From assembly GCF_020181035.1 (NCBI RefSeq), contig NZ_JAIQYY010000010.1:1-64000 (forward strand): 64,000 nucleotides of DNA. The letters run 5' to 3'. The stretch comes from Streptomyces sp. CoH27 (GTDB lineage: Bacteria > Actinomycetota > Actinomycetes > Streptomycetales > Streptomycetaceae). Both the position numbers and the translations under genes were made by a program. Position 1 is the first letter of the stretch. Each line of letters opens with the position of its first letter. The notes under the pieces were generated by a model. The model was not told where the DNA came from. It saw nothing but the letters and a program-made list of their open reading frames with translations, and did no database searches. Positions 52,273 to 60,648 of this stretch are shown here, in pieces.

Positions 52273-53049
52273 TCAGATCACGCTGACCCCCGCCAGCCAG
52301 CCCCCGTCGATGACGAACGGCTGCCCGGTGATGTACGAGGAGTCGTCGCAGGTGAGGAACAGCGCCAGCCGGGCGACCTCCTCCGCCCGCCCGATCCGCC
52401 CGAGCGGCACGAGCTTGCGGTAGAGCTCGTCGAGGGCCCTGGTCATCTCCGCCGGGTCCGCGTCCGGATCCAGCCGGGACGGGTTGGACATCGCCGTGTC
52501 GATCGCGCCCGGACACATGGCGTTGACCCGTATCCCCCGGGGCGCCAGCTCCAGGGCGGCGACCCGCGTGAGGCCGAGGATCGCGTGCTTGGTCGCCGCG
52601 TACGTCCCGACCGCCGCCATCCCGGTCAGCGCCGTGTACGAGGCGGTGTTGACGATGGTGCCTCCGTCGGACAGCTCCGGCGCCACGGTCCTGATCCCGA
52701 GGAAGCAGCCGACCTGGTTCACCTGCACGACCTGCATGAACTCGTCCAGCGGGGTGTCCACGAGGGCGTTGAAGCGCAGGATCCCCGCGTTGTTGACCAG
52801 CCCGTCGACCCCGCCGTACGCCTGCTTCACGGCCGCCACCGCGGCCACCCAGTCCGCCTCCCGGCTCACGTCCAGGTGGACGTACAGCGCCCCCAGCTCG
52901 CCGGCCAGCGCCGCCCCCTGCTCGTCCAGCACATCCGCCACGACGACTTTCGCGCCCTCGGCCGCGAACAGCCGCGCCTCCTGCTCGCCCTGCCCGCGCG
53001 CCGCCCCGGTGACGAGGACGACCCGCCCGTCCAGCTTGCCCATGCGCAC
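52273..53049 (-). CDS. short-chain dehydrogenase/reductase
   Basis: A 258-aa classical SDR with [12 protein letters not shown] (glycine loop, TGxxxGxG form), DVLDEQG (NAD-preferring Asp after strand 2), NNAGI, catalytic Ser in [11 protein letters not shown] and YAATK. It is the third gene after the amidohydrolase (53982) and monooxygenase (53053), with a 3-bp gap to the latter, so it is in one operon. It oxidises or reduces a pathway alcohol/ketone; the substrate is unknown. Confidence 0.93.
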   Translation of the reverse strand: MRMGKLDGRVVLVTGAARGQGEQEARLFAAEGAKVVVADVLDEQGAALAGELGALYVHLDVSREADWVAAVAAVKQAYGGVDGLVNNAGILRFNALVDTPLDEFMQVVQVNQVGCFLGIRTVAPELSDGGTIVNTASYTALTGMAAVGTYAATKHAILGLTRVAALELAPRGIRVNAMCPGAIDTAMSNPSRLDPDADPAEMTRALDELYRKLVPLGRIGRAEEVARLALFLTCDDSSYITGQPFVIDGGWLAGVSVI

Positions 53050-53052
53050 TCC

Positions 53053-53985
53053 TCAGCTCAGCCGGGGCGCGACCTCCGCCCCGAACGCTTCGACCTGCTC
53101 GATGAGTTCGCTACGGCTCCGGCTGCGGAACCGCACCTGGATCTGATCCACGCCCATCGCCCGGTACGCCCGCAGCGACGCGGCGATCTCCTCCGGCGCC
53201 CCGGTCAGGGTCCGCCGCCCGACCTCCCAGCCGGCCCGCCCGACGTACAGCGGCTCGGTGATGGCCCCGACCGTGAACGGCCCCGCCGGCCCCCGATCCG
53301 CGCGCAGGCGCCGTATCCGGTCGATCTGCGCGGGCAGCCGCTCCCGTGGATCCCCCTGCGGCAGCCAGCCGTCGCCCTTCAGCGCGGCCCGGCGTACGGC
53401 GGCGGGCGAGGAGCCGCCCACCCAGAGCGGGACGTGCGGCTGGGCGGGCCGGGGCCGCTGGCCGAGGCCGGCGAAGTCGTAGAGCTTGCCGTGGTGCTCG
53501 GGGAACTCCTCCGGCCCGAGGGCGGCGCGCAGGGCGTCGATGCTCTCGTCCAGCACGGCCCCCCGCCGCTCGAAGTCGGCCCCGACCGCCTCGAACTCCT
53601 CCCGCACATGCCCGGCGCCCACCCCGAGGATCAGCCGCCCGCCGGAGAGGTGATCGAGGGTGGCGTACTGCTTGGCGGTGAGGAGGGGGTGCCGGAGGCC
53701 CACGACGGCCACATGGCTGAGCAGGCGCACCCGCTCGGTCACGGCGGCGAGGTGGGCGAGGGTGGCGACCGGGTCGTACCAGACCGTGCTCATGGCGGGG
53801 GCCAGCCGGCGCGGAATGGCCACGTGATCGCAGACGGCGAGGTACGCGAACCCGGCCCGGTCCACGGCCCGCGCCACCGCCACCAGATCCTCCGGCCCGG
53901 CTTCCGTCTCCCAGCGCTCGGTGTAGAGGGTGCTCTGGGACTGGACGGGAAGCTGGATGCCGTAGGCCAGGGCCAGGGCACTCAC
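53053..53985 (-). CDS. LLM-class F420-dependent oxidoreductase
   Basis: A 310-aa luciferase-like TIM barrel (F420 subgroup). It begins LALAYGIQLPVQSQS; it has LAVCDHVAIPRRLAPAMST, VRLLSHVAVVGLRHPLLTAK and GRLILGVGAGHVREEFEAVG (cofactor turn). GTG 53985 overlaps the amidohydrolase stop as GTGA, fixing the start and showing coupled translation. It is the middle gene of the 55208-52273 operon. Confidence 0.9.
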   Translation of the reverse strand: MSALALAYGIQLPVQSQSTLYTERWETEAGPEDLVAVARAVDRAGFAYLAVCDHVAIPRRLAPAMSTVWYDPVATLAHLAAVTERVRLLSHVAVVGLRHPLLTAKQYATLDHLSGGRLILGVGAGHVREEFEAVGADFERRGAVLDESIDALRAALGPEEFPEHHGKLYDFAGLGQRPRPAQPHVPLWVGGSSPAAVRRAALKGDGWLPQGDPRERLPAQIDRIRRLRADRGPAGPFTVGAITEPLYVGRAGWEVGRRTLTGAPEEIAASLRAYRAMGVDQIQVRFRSRSRSELIEQVEAFGAEVAPRLS

Positions 53986-55208
53986 CGCCAGAGTCCTTCG
54001 GGGGTGAGCCCCAGCAGCTCGATGGCGTTGCCGCGCACGATCCGCTCGACCACGTCGGCCGGCAGATGCCCCATCTGTGCCTCGCCGACCTCGCGGGACT
54101 TGGGCCAGGTGGAGTCGGAGTGCGGGTAGTCCGTCTCGTACAGGACGTTGCCGACGCCGATGGAGTCCAGATTGCGGAGCCCGAAGGCGTCGTCGAAGAA
54201 GCAGCCGTAGACGTGCCCGGCGAAGGTCTCGGACGGCGGCCGGGTGACCTTGCAGGCGACCCCGCCCCACCCCCGGTTCTCCTCCCACACCACATCGGCC
54301 CGCTCAAGGATGTACGGGATCCACCCGATCTGCCCTTCCGCGTACATGACCTTGAGGTTCGGGAAGCGCTCGAACTTGCCGCTCATCAGCCAGTCCACCA
54401 TCGAGAAGCAGCAGTTGGCGAAGGTGATGGTGGAGCCCACGGCGGGCGGGGCGTCGGCGGAGGTGGAGGGCATACGGCTGCTGGAGCCGATGTGCATGGC
54501 GATGACCGTGCCGGTCTCGTCGCACGCGGCGAAGAAGGGGTCCCAGTCGTCACCGTGGACGGAGGGCAGGCCCAGGTGCGGGGGTATCTCGGAGAAGGCG
54601 ACGGCCCGGACGCCACGTGCCGCGTTCCGCCGCACCTCCTCGGCGGCGAGGCGGGCGTCCCAGAGGGGGATGAGGGTGAGCGGTACGAGCCGGCCGTGCG
54701 CGTCGGGGCCGCACCACTCCTCCACCATCCAGTCGTTGTAGGCGCGCACGCACAGCAGGCCGAGTTCCTTGTCGGCGGCCTCGGTGAAGGTCTGCCCGCA
54801 GAAGCGGGGGAAGGTGGGGAAGCACACGGCCGACTGGACGTGGTTGACGTCCATGTCGGCGAGCCGCGCGGCCACGTCGTACGACCCGGCCCGCATCTGC
54901 TCGTACGTGATGACTTCGAGCCTGACCTCGTCCCTGTCGTACCCGACGGCGGTGTCGAGCCGGGTGAGGGGCCGCCGGAGGTCTTCGTAGACCCACCAGT
55001 CGCCGAGGGGCCCGTCGTCGCTGCCGGGCCGGCCCATGACGGGCTTGAACCGTCCGCCGAGGAAGGTCATCTCCTTCAGCGGCGCACGCACGATACGAGG
55101 CCCTACGTCCAGGTACTTCTTCGGCAGCCGCTCCTGCCAGACGGTGGCGGGCTCCACGGTGTGGTCGTCGACGGAGATGATCAGCGGGAATGAGGAAGTC
55201 GTCTCCAT
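53982..55208 (-). CDS. amidohydrolase-2 family metal-dependent hydrolase/decarboxylase
   Basis: A 408-aa member of the ACMSD-like amidohydrolase_2 group. The N-terminal SVDDHTVEPATVWQERLP replaces the usual DxHxH by DDHTVEP, a variant typical of the actinobacterial subgroup found in steroid or alicyclic degradation clusters. MHIGSSSRMP supplies a metal His, and YETDYPHSDSTWP the catalytic Asp. It acts as a C-C or C-N hydrolase or decarboxylase. It is the first gene of its operon; the operator at 55229-55245 is 21 bp upstream of ATG 55208, divergent from afsR. Confidence 0.85.
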   Translation of the reverse strand: METTSSFPLIISVDDHTVEPATVWQERLPKKYLDVGPRIVRAPLKEMTFLGGRFKPVMGRPGSDDGPLGDWWVYEDLRRPLTRLDTAVGYDRDEVRLEVITYEQMRAGSYDVAARLADMDVNHVQSAVCFPTFPRFCGQTFTEAADKELGLLCVRAYNDWMVEEWCGPDAHGRLVPLTLIPLWDARLAAEEVRRNAARGVRAVAFSEIPPHLGLPSVHGDDWDPFFAACDETGTVIAMHIGSSSRMPSTSADAPPAVGSTITFANCCFSMVDWLMSGKFERFPNLKVMYAEGQIGWIPYILERADVVWEENRGWGGVACKVTRPPSETFAGHVYGCFFDDAFGLRNLDSIGVGNVLYETDYPHSDSTWPKSREVGEAQMGHLPADVVERIVRGNAIELLGLTPEGLWR

Positions 55209-55228
55209 GAGCCTCACGGTAGCGCCGA

Positions 55229-55245
55229 TCTGACGGATCGTCAGC
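55229..55245. promoter_or_regulatory. palindromic operator (site 3)
   Basis: TCTGACGGATCGTCAGC has the same CTGACGnnnCGTCAG core as sites 1 and 2. It is 21 bp upstream of the amidohydrolase start, in the 200-bp gap shared with afsR. I see no second copy at 27 bp here. Confidence 0.75.
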
Positions 55246-55408
55246 TCATGGGTTCCGGTCTCCTCCACGCGAATGAGTGCGAAGACCGTGTGAGGGCCTT
55301 GTGTACTCAGGTGTGCCGGTCTGTGATCGGCGTCTCCCACGGCTGACGCAACCGCCCGGAACAAGGCAAACTGACGGGGTTGTTCGTGATGCCGAGGGGG
55401 ACGAACGC

Positions 55409-58384
55409 ATGGACGGTGGGCCGCGAGTGCCTGAGCAGCGGCGTCCCGGCTCCGTGACCGTCACGGAGCCGGAGGCGTTGCGGTTCGGCGTGCTCGGTCC
55501 GGTGCGGGCCTGGCGCGGTGCGGAGCCGCTGAGCACGGGCTCCCCGCAGCAGCGCGCCCTGCTGGCCGCCCTGCTGCTGCGCGAGGGCCGTACGGCGACG
55601 GCGGCGGAGCTCATCGACGCGCTCTGGGGCGACGAGCCCCCGTCGCAGGCGCTGGCGGCGGTGCGTACGTACGCCTCGCGCCTGCGGAAGATCCTCGACC
55701 CCGGCGTACTGGTCAGCGAGTCCGGCGGTTATGCGATCCGGGGCCTCGACGAGGGCGCCCTGGACCTGGCCGCGGCCCAGGAGCTGGCGGCGCAGGCGGA
55801 GAAGGCGCGGGCGGCCGGCGATCTGTGCCGGTCCCGCGAGCTGCTGAACGAGGCCCTGGGCAGGTGGGACGGCGAACCGCTGGCCGGCGTCCCCGGCCCG
55901 TACGCCGAGACCCAGCGGGTCCGCCTGGAGGAGTGGCGCCTCGGCCTCCTCGAATCCCGCCTGGACATGGACCTGGAGCAGGGCTGCCACGCGGAGGCGG
56001 TCTCGGAGCTGACGGCGCTGACCGCGGCCCACCCGCTGCGGGAGCGGTTGCGCGAGCTGCTGATGCTCGCGCTGTACAGGAGCGGCCGGCAGGCGGAGGC
56101 GCTGGCGGTCTACGCCGACACCCGCCGCCTGCTGTCGGAGGAGCTGGGGGTGGACCCGCGGGCGGGGCTGCGGGAGTTGCAGCAAAGGATTTTGCAGGCG
56201 GACCCGGCCCTGGCGGAACCCTCGTCACCGGCGCCGGAACCGGCCGTCGTACCGGTGCGCCCGGCCCAGCTCCCGGCGTCGGTCCCGGACTTCACGGGCC
56301 GCGCGTCCTTCGTGGCCGAGCTGAGCGAGGTGCTGTCCTCGGCCTCGGAGTCCCGGGACTGCGGGGGCCGCGTGATGGCGGTGTCGGCGCTGGCGGGCAT
56401 CGGGGGCGTCGGGAAGACGACCCTGGCGGTGCACGTGGCCCACCGGGCGCGGGGCGCCTTCCCGGACGGCCAGCTGTACGTCGACCTCCAGGGCGCGGGC
56501 CCCCGCCCGGCGGAACCGGAGACGGTCCTGGGCTCCTTCTTGAGGGCTCTGGGCACGGCGGACTCGGCCATCCCGGACTCCCTGGAGGAGCGGTCGGCCC
56601 TGTACCGCTCGGTGCTGGACGGCCGCCGGGTCCTGGTCCTGCTGGACAACGCGAAGGACGCGGCCCAGGTACGCCCGCTCCTGCCCGGCACGGAAGGCTG
56701 CGCGGCCCTGGTGACATCCCGGGTCCGGATGCTGGACCTGGCCGGGGCCCACCTGGTGGACCTGGACGTGATGTCCCCGGACGAGGCGCTGGCCCTGTTC
56801 ACGAGGATCGTGGGCGAGGAGCGGGTGGCGGCGGAGCGGGAGGCCGCGCTGGACGTGGTGGCGGCCTGCGGCTTCCTCCCCCTGGCGATCCGCATCGCAG
56901 CCTCCCGCCTCGCGGCCCGCCGCACGTGGACGGTCTCGGTCCTGGCGGCGAAGCTGGCGGACGAACGCCGCCGGCTGGACGAGCTCCAGGCCGGGGACCT
57001 GGCGGTGAAGGCGACCTTCGAACTGGGCTACGGCCAGCTGGAACCGGCCCAGGCCCGCGCCTTCCGTCTGCTGGGCCTGGCCGACGGCCCGGACATCTCG
57101 CTGGCGGCCGCGGCGGCGGTCCTGGACCTCCCCGTGGAGGACACGGAGGACCTGCTGGAGTCCCTGGTGGACACGTCCCTGCTGGAGTCGGCGGCGCCTG
57201 GGCGGTACCGGTTCCATGACCTGGTCCGGCTGTACGCGCGTGCTTGCGCGGAGAGGGACGAGCAGCCGCCGGGTGAGCGCGAGGCGGCGATGTCGAGGCT
57301 GCTGGACTTCTATCTGGGGACGGCGGCACAGGTGTATGCGATGGAGCGGCCGGGGGATCGGGTCGTGGACCATCTGCAGCCGACCGAGTATCCGGGGCTG
57401 AGGTTCGACGACCGGCGGCACGCCCAGGACTGGCTGTACGCGGAGGCCGTGTCCCTGCTCGCGTGTGTGCGCCAGTTCGCGGGCCCGGGGACCCTGCCGC
57501 GCGCCATCGACCTGCTGTGGACCGCCGTCGACCTGACCGAGTCCGGCGCCAACTCACGGGAGTACGACGCCGCCGCGCTCGCCCTCCGCGACGCGGCACG
57601 GGCATGCGGGGACCAGCGGGCCCAGGTGCGGGCCGCGGTCGTCCTGGCCAACGCCCACCAACTGTCAGGGCGGTTCACGGAGGCGGACGAGTCGGCACGG
57701 GAGTCGCTGCTTCTGGGAGATCCCTCCTGCGATCCCCTGGCCCGCTGCTGGGCTGCGAACATCCGTGGCGCCATGGCCTTCTACCAGCGCCGCTACGCCG
57801 ACGCCGAAGAACACCTCAAGCAGGCGCTCGCGGACTTCCGGGACTGCGGCGACCGCGCCGGGGAGGCCAGCGTCCTGTGCAACCTGTCCCGCATCCACGT
57901 CGTCACGGGACGTCCGCAGAGCGCCGTCGAACTGGCCCAGCAGGGCGTCGACATGTACGAGGGCCTGGGGCACGCCGTGAAGACCGCCAACGGGCGCTAC
58001 GCCCTGGGGATGGCCCTCACTCAGAACGGCCTGCCCGCCGAAGCCGCCGAGCGGCTGCACGAGGCGCTCGCCGTCTTCCGTGAGAGCCGTCAGCGGTTGT
58101 GGGAGGGGATGACGCTGTTCCGGCTCGCCGAACTGGATCTGACGGCCGGTCGGCACGCCCAGGCCTCGGTCAGCGCCGAGGCCGCGCTGACCGTGCTCCG
58201 TGGGATCGGCGGCGAATGGCGGCGCGGGAACGTCCTCACCGTGCTCGGCCGGGCGCTCACCGGCATCGGGCAGTCCGGACGGGCCCAGGTGTGCTGGCAG
58301 GAGGCCCTGTCCATCTACGAGTCGCTCCAGTCACCGGAGGCCGAGACCGTCCGTGCGCTGCTGGCGCCGACCGCGGCGGCCTGA
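55409..58384 (+). CDS. afsR: AfsR-type SARP-family global regulator
   Basis: A 991-aa regulator, close to the about 993 aa I recall for S. coelicolor AfsR. Order: OmpR-like winged helix (about 25-110, LRFGVLGPVRAWRGAEPLST), bacterial transcriptional activator domain (about 115-270), NB-ARC ATPase (Walker A GIGGVGKTT at 330-338; LVLLDNAKD Walker B), then C-terminal TPR repeats (about 720-990). AfsR, phosphorylated by AfsK, activates afsS and secondary metabolism. ATG 55409 has GAGGGGG upstream. The afsS-like gene follows 208 bp downstream and an AfsK-like propeller lies beyond, which supports the symbol. Confidence 0.88.
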   Translation: MDGGPRVPEQRRPGSVTVTEPEALRFGVLGPVRAWRGAEPLSTGSPQQRALLAALLLREGRTATAAELIDALWGDEPPSQALAAVRTYASRLRKILDPGVLVSESGGYAIRGLDEGALDLAAAQELAAQAEKARAAGDLCRSRELLNEALGRWDGEPLAGVPGPYAETQRVRLEEWRLGLLESRLDMDLEQGCHAEAVSELTALTAAHPLRERLRELLMLALYRSGRQAEALAVYADTRRLLSEELGVDPRAGLRELQQRILQADPALAEPSSPAPEPAVVPVRPAQLPASVPDFTGRASFVAELSEVLSSASESRDCGGRVMAVSALAGIGGVGKTTLAVHVAHRARGAFPDGQLYVDLQGAGPRPAEPETVLGSFLRALGTADSAIPDSLEERSALYRSVLDGRRVLVLLDNAKDAAQVRPLLPGTEGCAALVTSRVRMLDLAGAHLVDLDVMSPDEALALFTRIVGEERVAAEREAALDVVAACGFLPLAIRIAASRLAARRTWTVSVLAAKLADERRRLDELQAGDLAVKATFELGYGQLEPAQARAFRLLGLADGPDISLAAAAAVLDLPVEDTEDLLESLVDTSLLESAAPGRYRFHDLVRLYARACAERDEQPPGEREAAMSRLLDFYLGTAAQVYAMERPGDRVVDHLQPTEYPGLRFDDRRHAQDWLYAEAVSLLACVRQFAGPGTLPRAIDLLWTAVDLTESGANSREYDAAALALRDAARACGDQRAQVRAAVVLANAHQLSGRFTEADESARESLLLGDPSCDPLARCWAANIRGAMAFYQRRYADAEEHLKQALADFRDCGDRAGEASVLCNLSRIHVVTGRPQSAVELAQQGVDMYEGLGHAVKTANGRYALGMALTQNGLPAEAAERLHEALAVFRESRQRLWEGMTLFRLAELDLTAGRHAQASVSAEAALTVLRGIGGEWRRGNVLTVLGRALTGIGQSGRAQVCWQEALSIYESLQSPEAETVRALLAPTAAA

Positions 58385-58395
58385 GCCGGCGCGGA

Positions 58396-58415
58396 CGTTC
58401 ATCGTTCGTTTATCG
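58396..58415 (+). promoter_or_regulatory. SARP/AfsR-type direct-repeat box upstream of afsS
   Basis: CGTTCATCG (58396-58404) and CGTTTATCG (58407-58415) are direct repeats 11 bp apart, one helical turn. This is the layout of SARP binding sites, and it resembles the AfsR site reported for the S. coelicolor afsS promoter as I remember it. It lies just after the afsR stop and about 180 bp upstream of the afsS-like start. Confidence 0.6.
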
Positions 58416-58591
58416 CCGCACGGCAGTCTCCTCCTGTCGATCCGTCGCGTCGGGGGGCAGACGGACCGGCTGTGAGATCGCCCGTGCGAACGATCTAGGG
58501 TTGGGCGATCCCGGTCCCGTCCGGCTGTCCATCGGGGGAACGGCCGGACGGGACCAAACGTCGAGTACAGCGCCAATGGGGAGGAAGCACC

Positions 58592-58795
58592 ATGAGCGAC
58601 ACCACGAAGGACGAGCAGACCGTCACCCCGGACAACGTCCACATCACCGACGCGCCCGCCGCGGTGAGCCCTGACAACGTCCACATCACCGACGCTCCGG
58701 CCAAGGGCACGGGCACGGTCACGACGGACAACGTCCACATCACCGATGCCCCGGTGACCACGGACAACGTCCACATCACGTCCGACCCCAGCTGA
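58592..58795 (+). CDS. afsS: AfsS-like small repeat protein
   Basis: A 67-aa acidic protein made almost wholly of four repeats: TPDNVHITDAPA, SPDNVHITDAPA, TTDNVHITDAPV and TTDNVHITSDPS. S. coelicolor AfsS (63 aa) is likewise a short protein of T-x-DNxH-type repeats and is the transcriptional target of AfsR. GGGGAGGAAG precedes the ATG. Position directly after afsR and the SARP box support the symbol. How AfsS acts is not known. A strong terminator follows. Confidence 0.78.
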   Translation: MSDTTKDEQTVTPDNVHITDAPAAVSPDNVHITDAPAKGTGTVTTDNVHITDAPVTTDNVHITSDPS

Positions 58796-58816
58796 GCCAC
58801 CTCCCGCACGGGGGAA

Positions 58817-58855
58817 CCGGCCGCGACGGCGCCGAGGGGGAGCCGTCGCGGCCGG
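58817..58855 (+). terminator. strong stem-loop terminator after afsS
   Basis: CCGGCCGCGACGGC (58817-58830) pairs perfectly with GCCGTCGCGGCCGG (58842-58855) around an 11-nt loop. It is 22 bp after the afsS stop and ahead of the converging acyl-CoA ligase stop, so it may serve both strands. Confidence 0.8.
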
Positions 58856-58954
58856 AGTGCGTCGAGGGCGAGTACAGGCCAATTTCAGGCCGAACCCGTT
58901 CGACCTACTCGAACATGCACGCCCCCTAGGTGAGACCCGAGACCGACCTCCCCC

Positions 58955-60559
58955 TCACCCCCTCCCCCGCAAAACCCCCTTCACCACCTTCCCGCTCGCG
59001 TTCCTCGGCAGCTCCCCCACGAACTCCACCGCCCTCGGCACCTTGTAGTTCGCCATCTCGCGGCGGGACCAGGCGATCAGGTCGTCGGAGGTCAGGGTCG
59101 AGGTGGGTCTGCGCACGACGTACGCCTTGGCGACCTCGCCCAGCCGGGGGTCGGGTACGCCGATCACCGCCACGTCGGCCACATCCGGGTGGGTGCGCAG
59201 CAGTTGCTCTATCTCCGCCGGGTAGGCGTTGAAGCCGCCGACGATGAACATGTCCTTGATGCGGTCCGTGATACGCAGGTTGCCCGAGTCGTCCAGGACG
59301 CCGACGTCGCCCGTTCTCAGCCAGCCGTCCGGTGTGATCGCCTCCGCTGTCGCGCCGGGGTCCTCGTAGTAGCCGCGCATGACGTTGAAGCCGCGGACCA
59401 GCACCTCACCCGGCACCTCCGGCGGCAGCGGAGCGCCCGACGCGTCGGCGACCCTCAGCTCCGTGCCCGGAATGGCCCGGCCGGACGTCGACGCGATCAG
59501 CGACGGCGGGTCGTCGCGCCGGCACATCGTGACCACGCCGCTCGCCTCCGACAGGCCGTACGCCGTGAGGACCGTCTCCACGCCCAGTTCGGCTCGCAGG
59601 CGTTCCACCAGCCTCAGGGGCACCACCGCGGCTCCCGTCACCACCAGGCGCAGGGCGGAGAGGTCGTAGGCGGGCCGGGACGGGTGGTCCAGCAGCGACT
59701 GGTGGAGCGTGGGTGGGCCGGGCAGGACAGAGATGCGTTCCGCCGCGATGTTCGCCAGGGCCGTTTCCACGTTGAACACCGGCTGCGGGACCATCGTCGC
59801 CCCGCGCATCACGCAGGCGATCACCCCCGCCTTGTAGCCGAAGGTGTGGAAGAAGGGGTTGATGATCAAGTAGCGGTCCCCGACCCGCAATCCCGCCAGC
59901 TCAGCCCAGATGTCGTACGCCCGCAGCGTCTGCTCGTGCGTGATCACCGCACCCTTGGGGCGGCCCGTCGTACCCGACGTGTAGATGATGTCCGACAGGC
60001 AGCCGCCGTCCAGCTTCCGCTCCCTCGCCCGTACTTCCTCCCCACTCACCCCCTCCCCTCCCGCCACGTACTCCTTCCACGTCCGGAACTCCGGCGGTGC
60101 GTCCTCCGACAGGACCACCACATCCTCCAGGGACGGGAGGCCGGGGAGTGGAACCCGGGCGTCCGTCACCCGTGCCCCCTCCCCCGCCGCCCGGCGCAGG
60201 GACGCCACGTACGACGTGCCCAGGAACGTGCCCGTGACGAAGAGCAGCCGCGCTCCGCTGCGGCGCAGTACGTCCGCCGCCTCCGTGCCCTTGAAGCGGG
60301 TGTTGAGCGGGACCAGGACCGCGCCCGCGCTCACCGCGCCGAGCGCCGCGACGATCCAGTCCAGGGAGTTGGGGGCCCAGACCGCCACCCGGTCGCCCAC
60401 CTGCACGCCGCTCGCCAGGCAGGCTGCCGCCGAGCGCTCGATACGGGCGCCGAGTTCGGCGTACGTGATCCTCGTACGGCCGTCGACCACGGCCTCCCTC
60501 TCCGCGTGCCGCGCGGCCGACCACCGCACCAGCTCCGGGACGGTCCCCCAGTCGTTCAC
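58955..60559 (-). CDS. acyl-CoA ligase (FadD3-like AMP-binding enzyme)
   Basis: A 534-aa adenylate-forming enzyme. The P-loop SDIIYTSGTTGRPKGAVITH, the YGLSEASGVVTM A5 motif, GWLRTGDVGVLDDSGNLRIT A7/A8 and the catalytic C-terminal Lys in RNASGKVVKGVL are all present. It activates a carboxylic acid to its CoA thioester. Relatives with this domain pattern act in steroid-ring and alicyclic acid breakdown. GTG 60559 has AGGGAGGG upstream. It is divergent from the thiolase operon through the doubled palindromic operator. Confidence 0.9.
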   Translation of the reverse strand: MNDWGTVPELVRWSAARHAEREAVVDGRTRITYAELGARIERSAAACLASGVQVGDRVAVWAPNSLDWIVAALGAVSAGAVLVPLNTRFKGTEAADVLRRSGARLLFVTGTFLGTSYVASLRRAAGEGARVTDARVPLPGLPSLEDVVVLSEDAPPEFRTWKEYVAGGEGVSGEEVRARERKLDGGCLSDIIYTSGTTGRPKGAVITHEQTLRAYDIWAELAGLRVGDRYLIINPFFHTFGYKAGVIACVMRGATMVPQPVFNVETALANIAAERISVLPGPPTLHQSLLDHPSRPAYDLSALRLVVTGAAVVPLRLVERLRAELGVETVLTAYGLSEASGVVTMCRRDDPPSLIASTSGRAIPGTELRVADASGAPLPPEVPGEVLVRGFNVMRGYYEDPGATAEAITPDGWLRTGDVGVLDDSGNLRITDRIKDMFIVGGFNAYPAEIEQLLRTHPDVADVAVIGVPDPRLGEVAKAYVVRRPTSTLTSDDLIAWSRREMANYKVPRAVEFVGELPRNASGKVVKGVLRGRG

Positions 60560-60583
60560 GACATCCCTCCCTGACACCGGATA

Positions 60584-60627
60584 GCTGACTCTCCGTCAGA
60601 TTAGCTGTAATCTGACGGACTGTCAGG
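60584..60627. promoter_or_regulatory. paired palindromic operators (sites 4a, 4b)
   Basis: GCTGACTCTCCGTCAGA (60584-60600) and TCTGACGGACTGTCAGG (60611-60627) have centres 27 bp apart, the same spacing as at 52.2 kb. They fill the divergent gap between the ligase start (60559) and the thiolase start (60649), so one repressor could control both directions. Confidence 0.8.
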
Positions 60628-60648
60628 ATGTCCAGGGAGGGGGACGGC

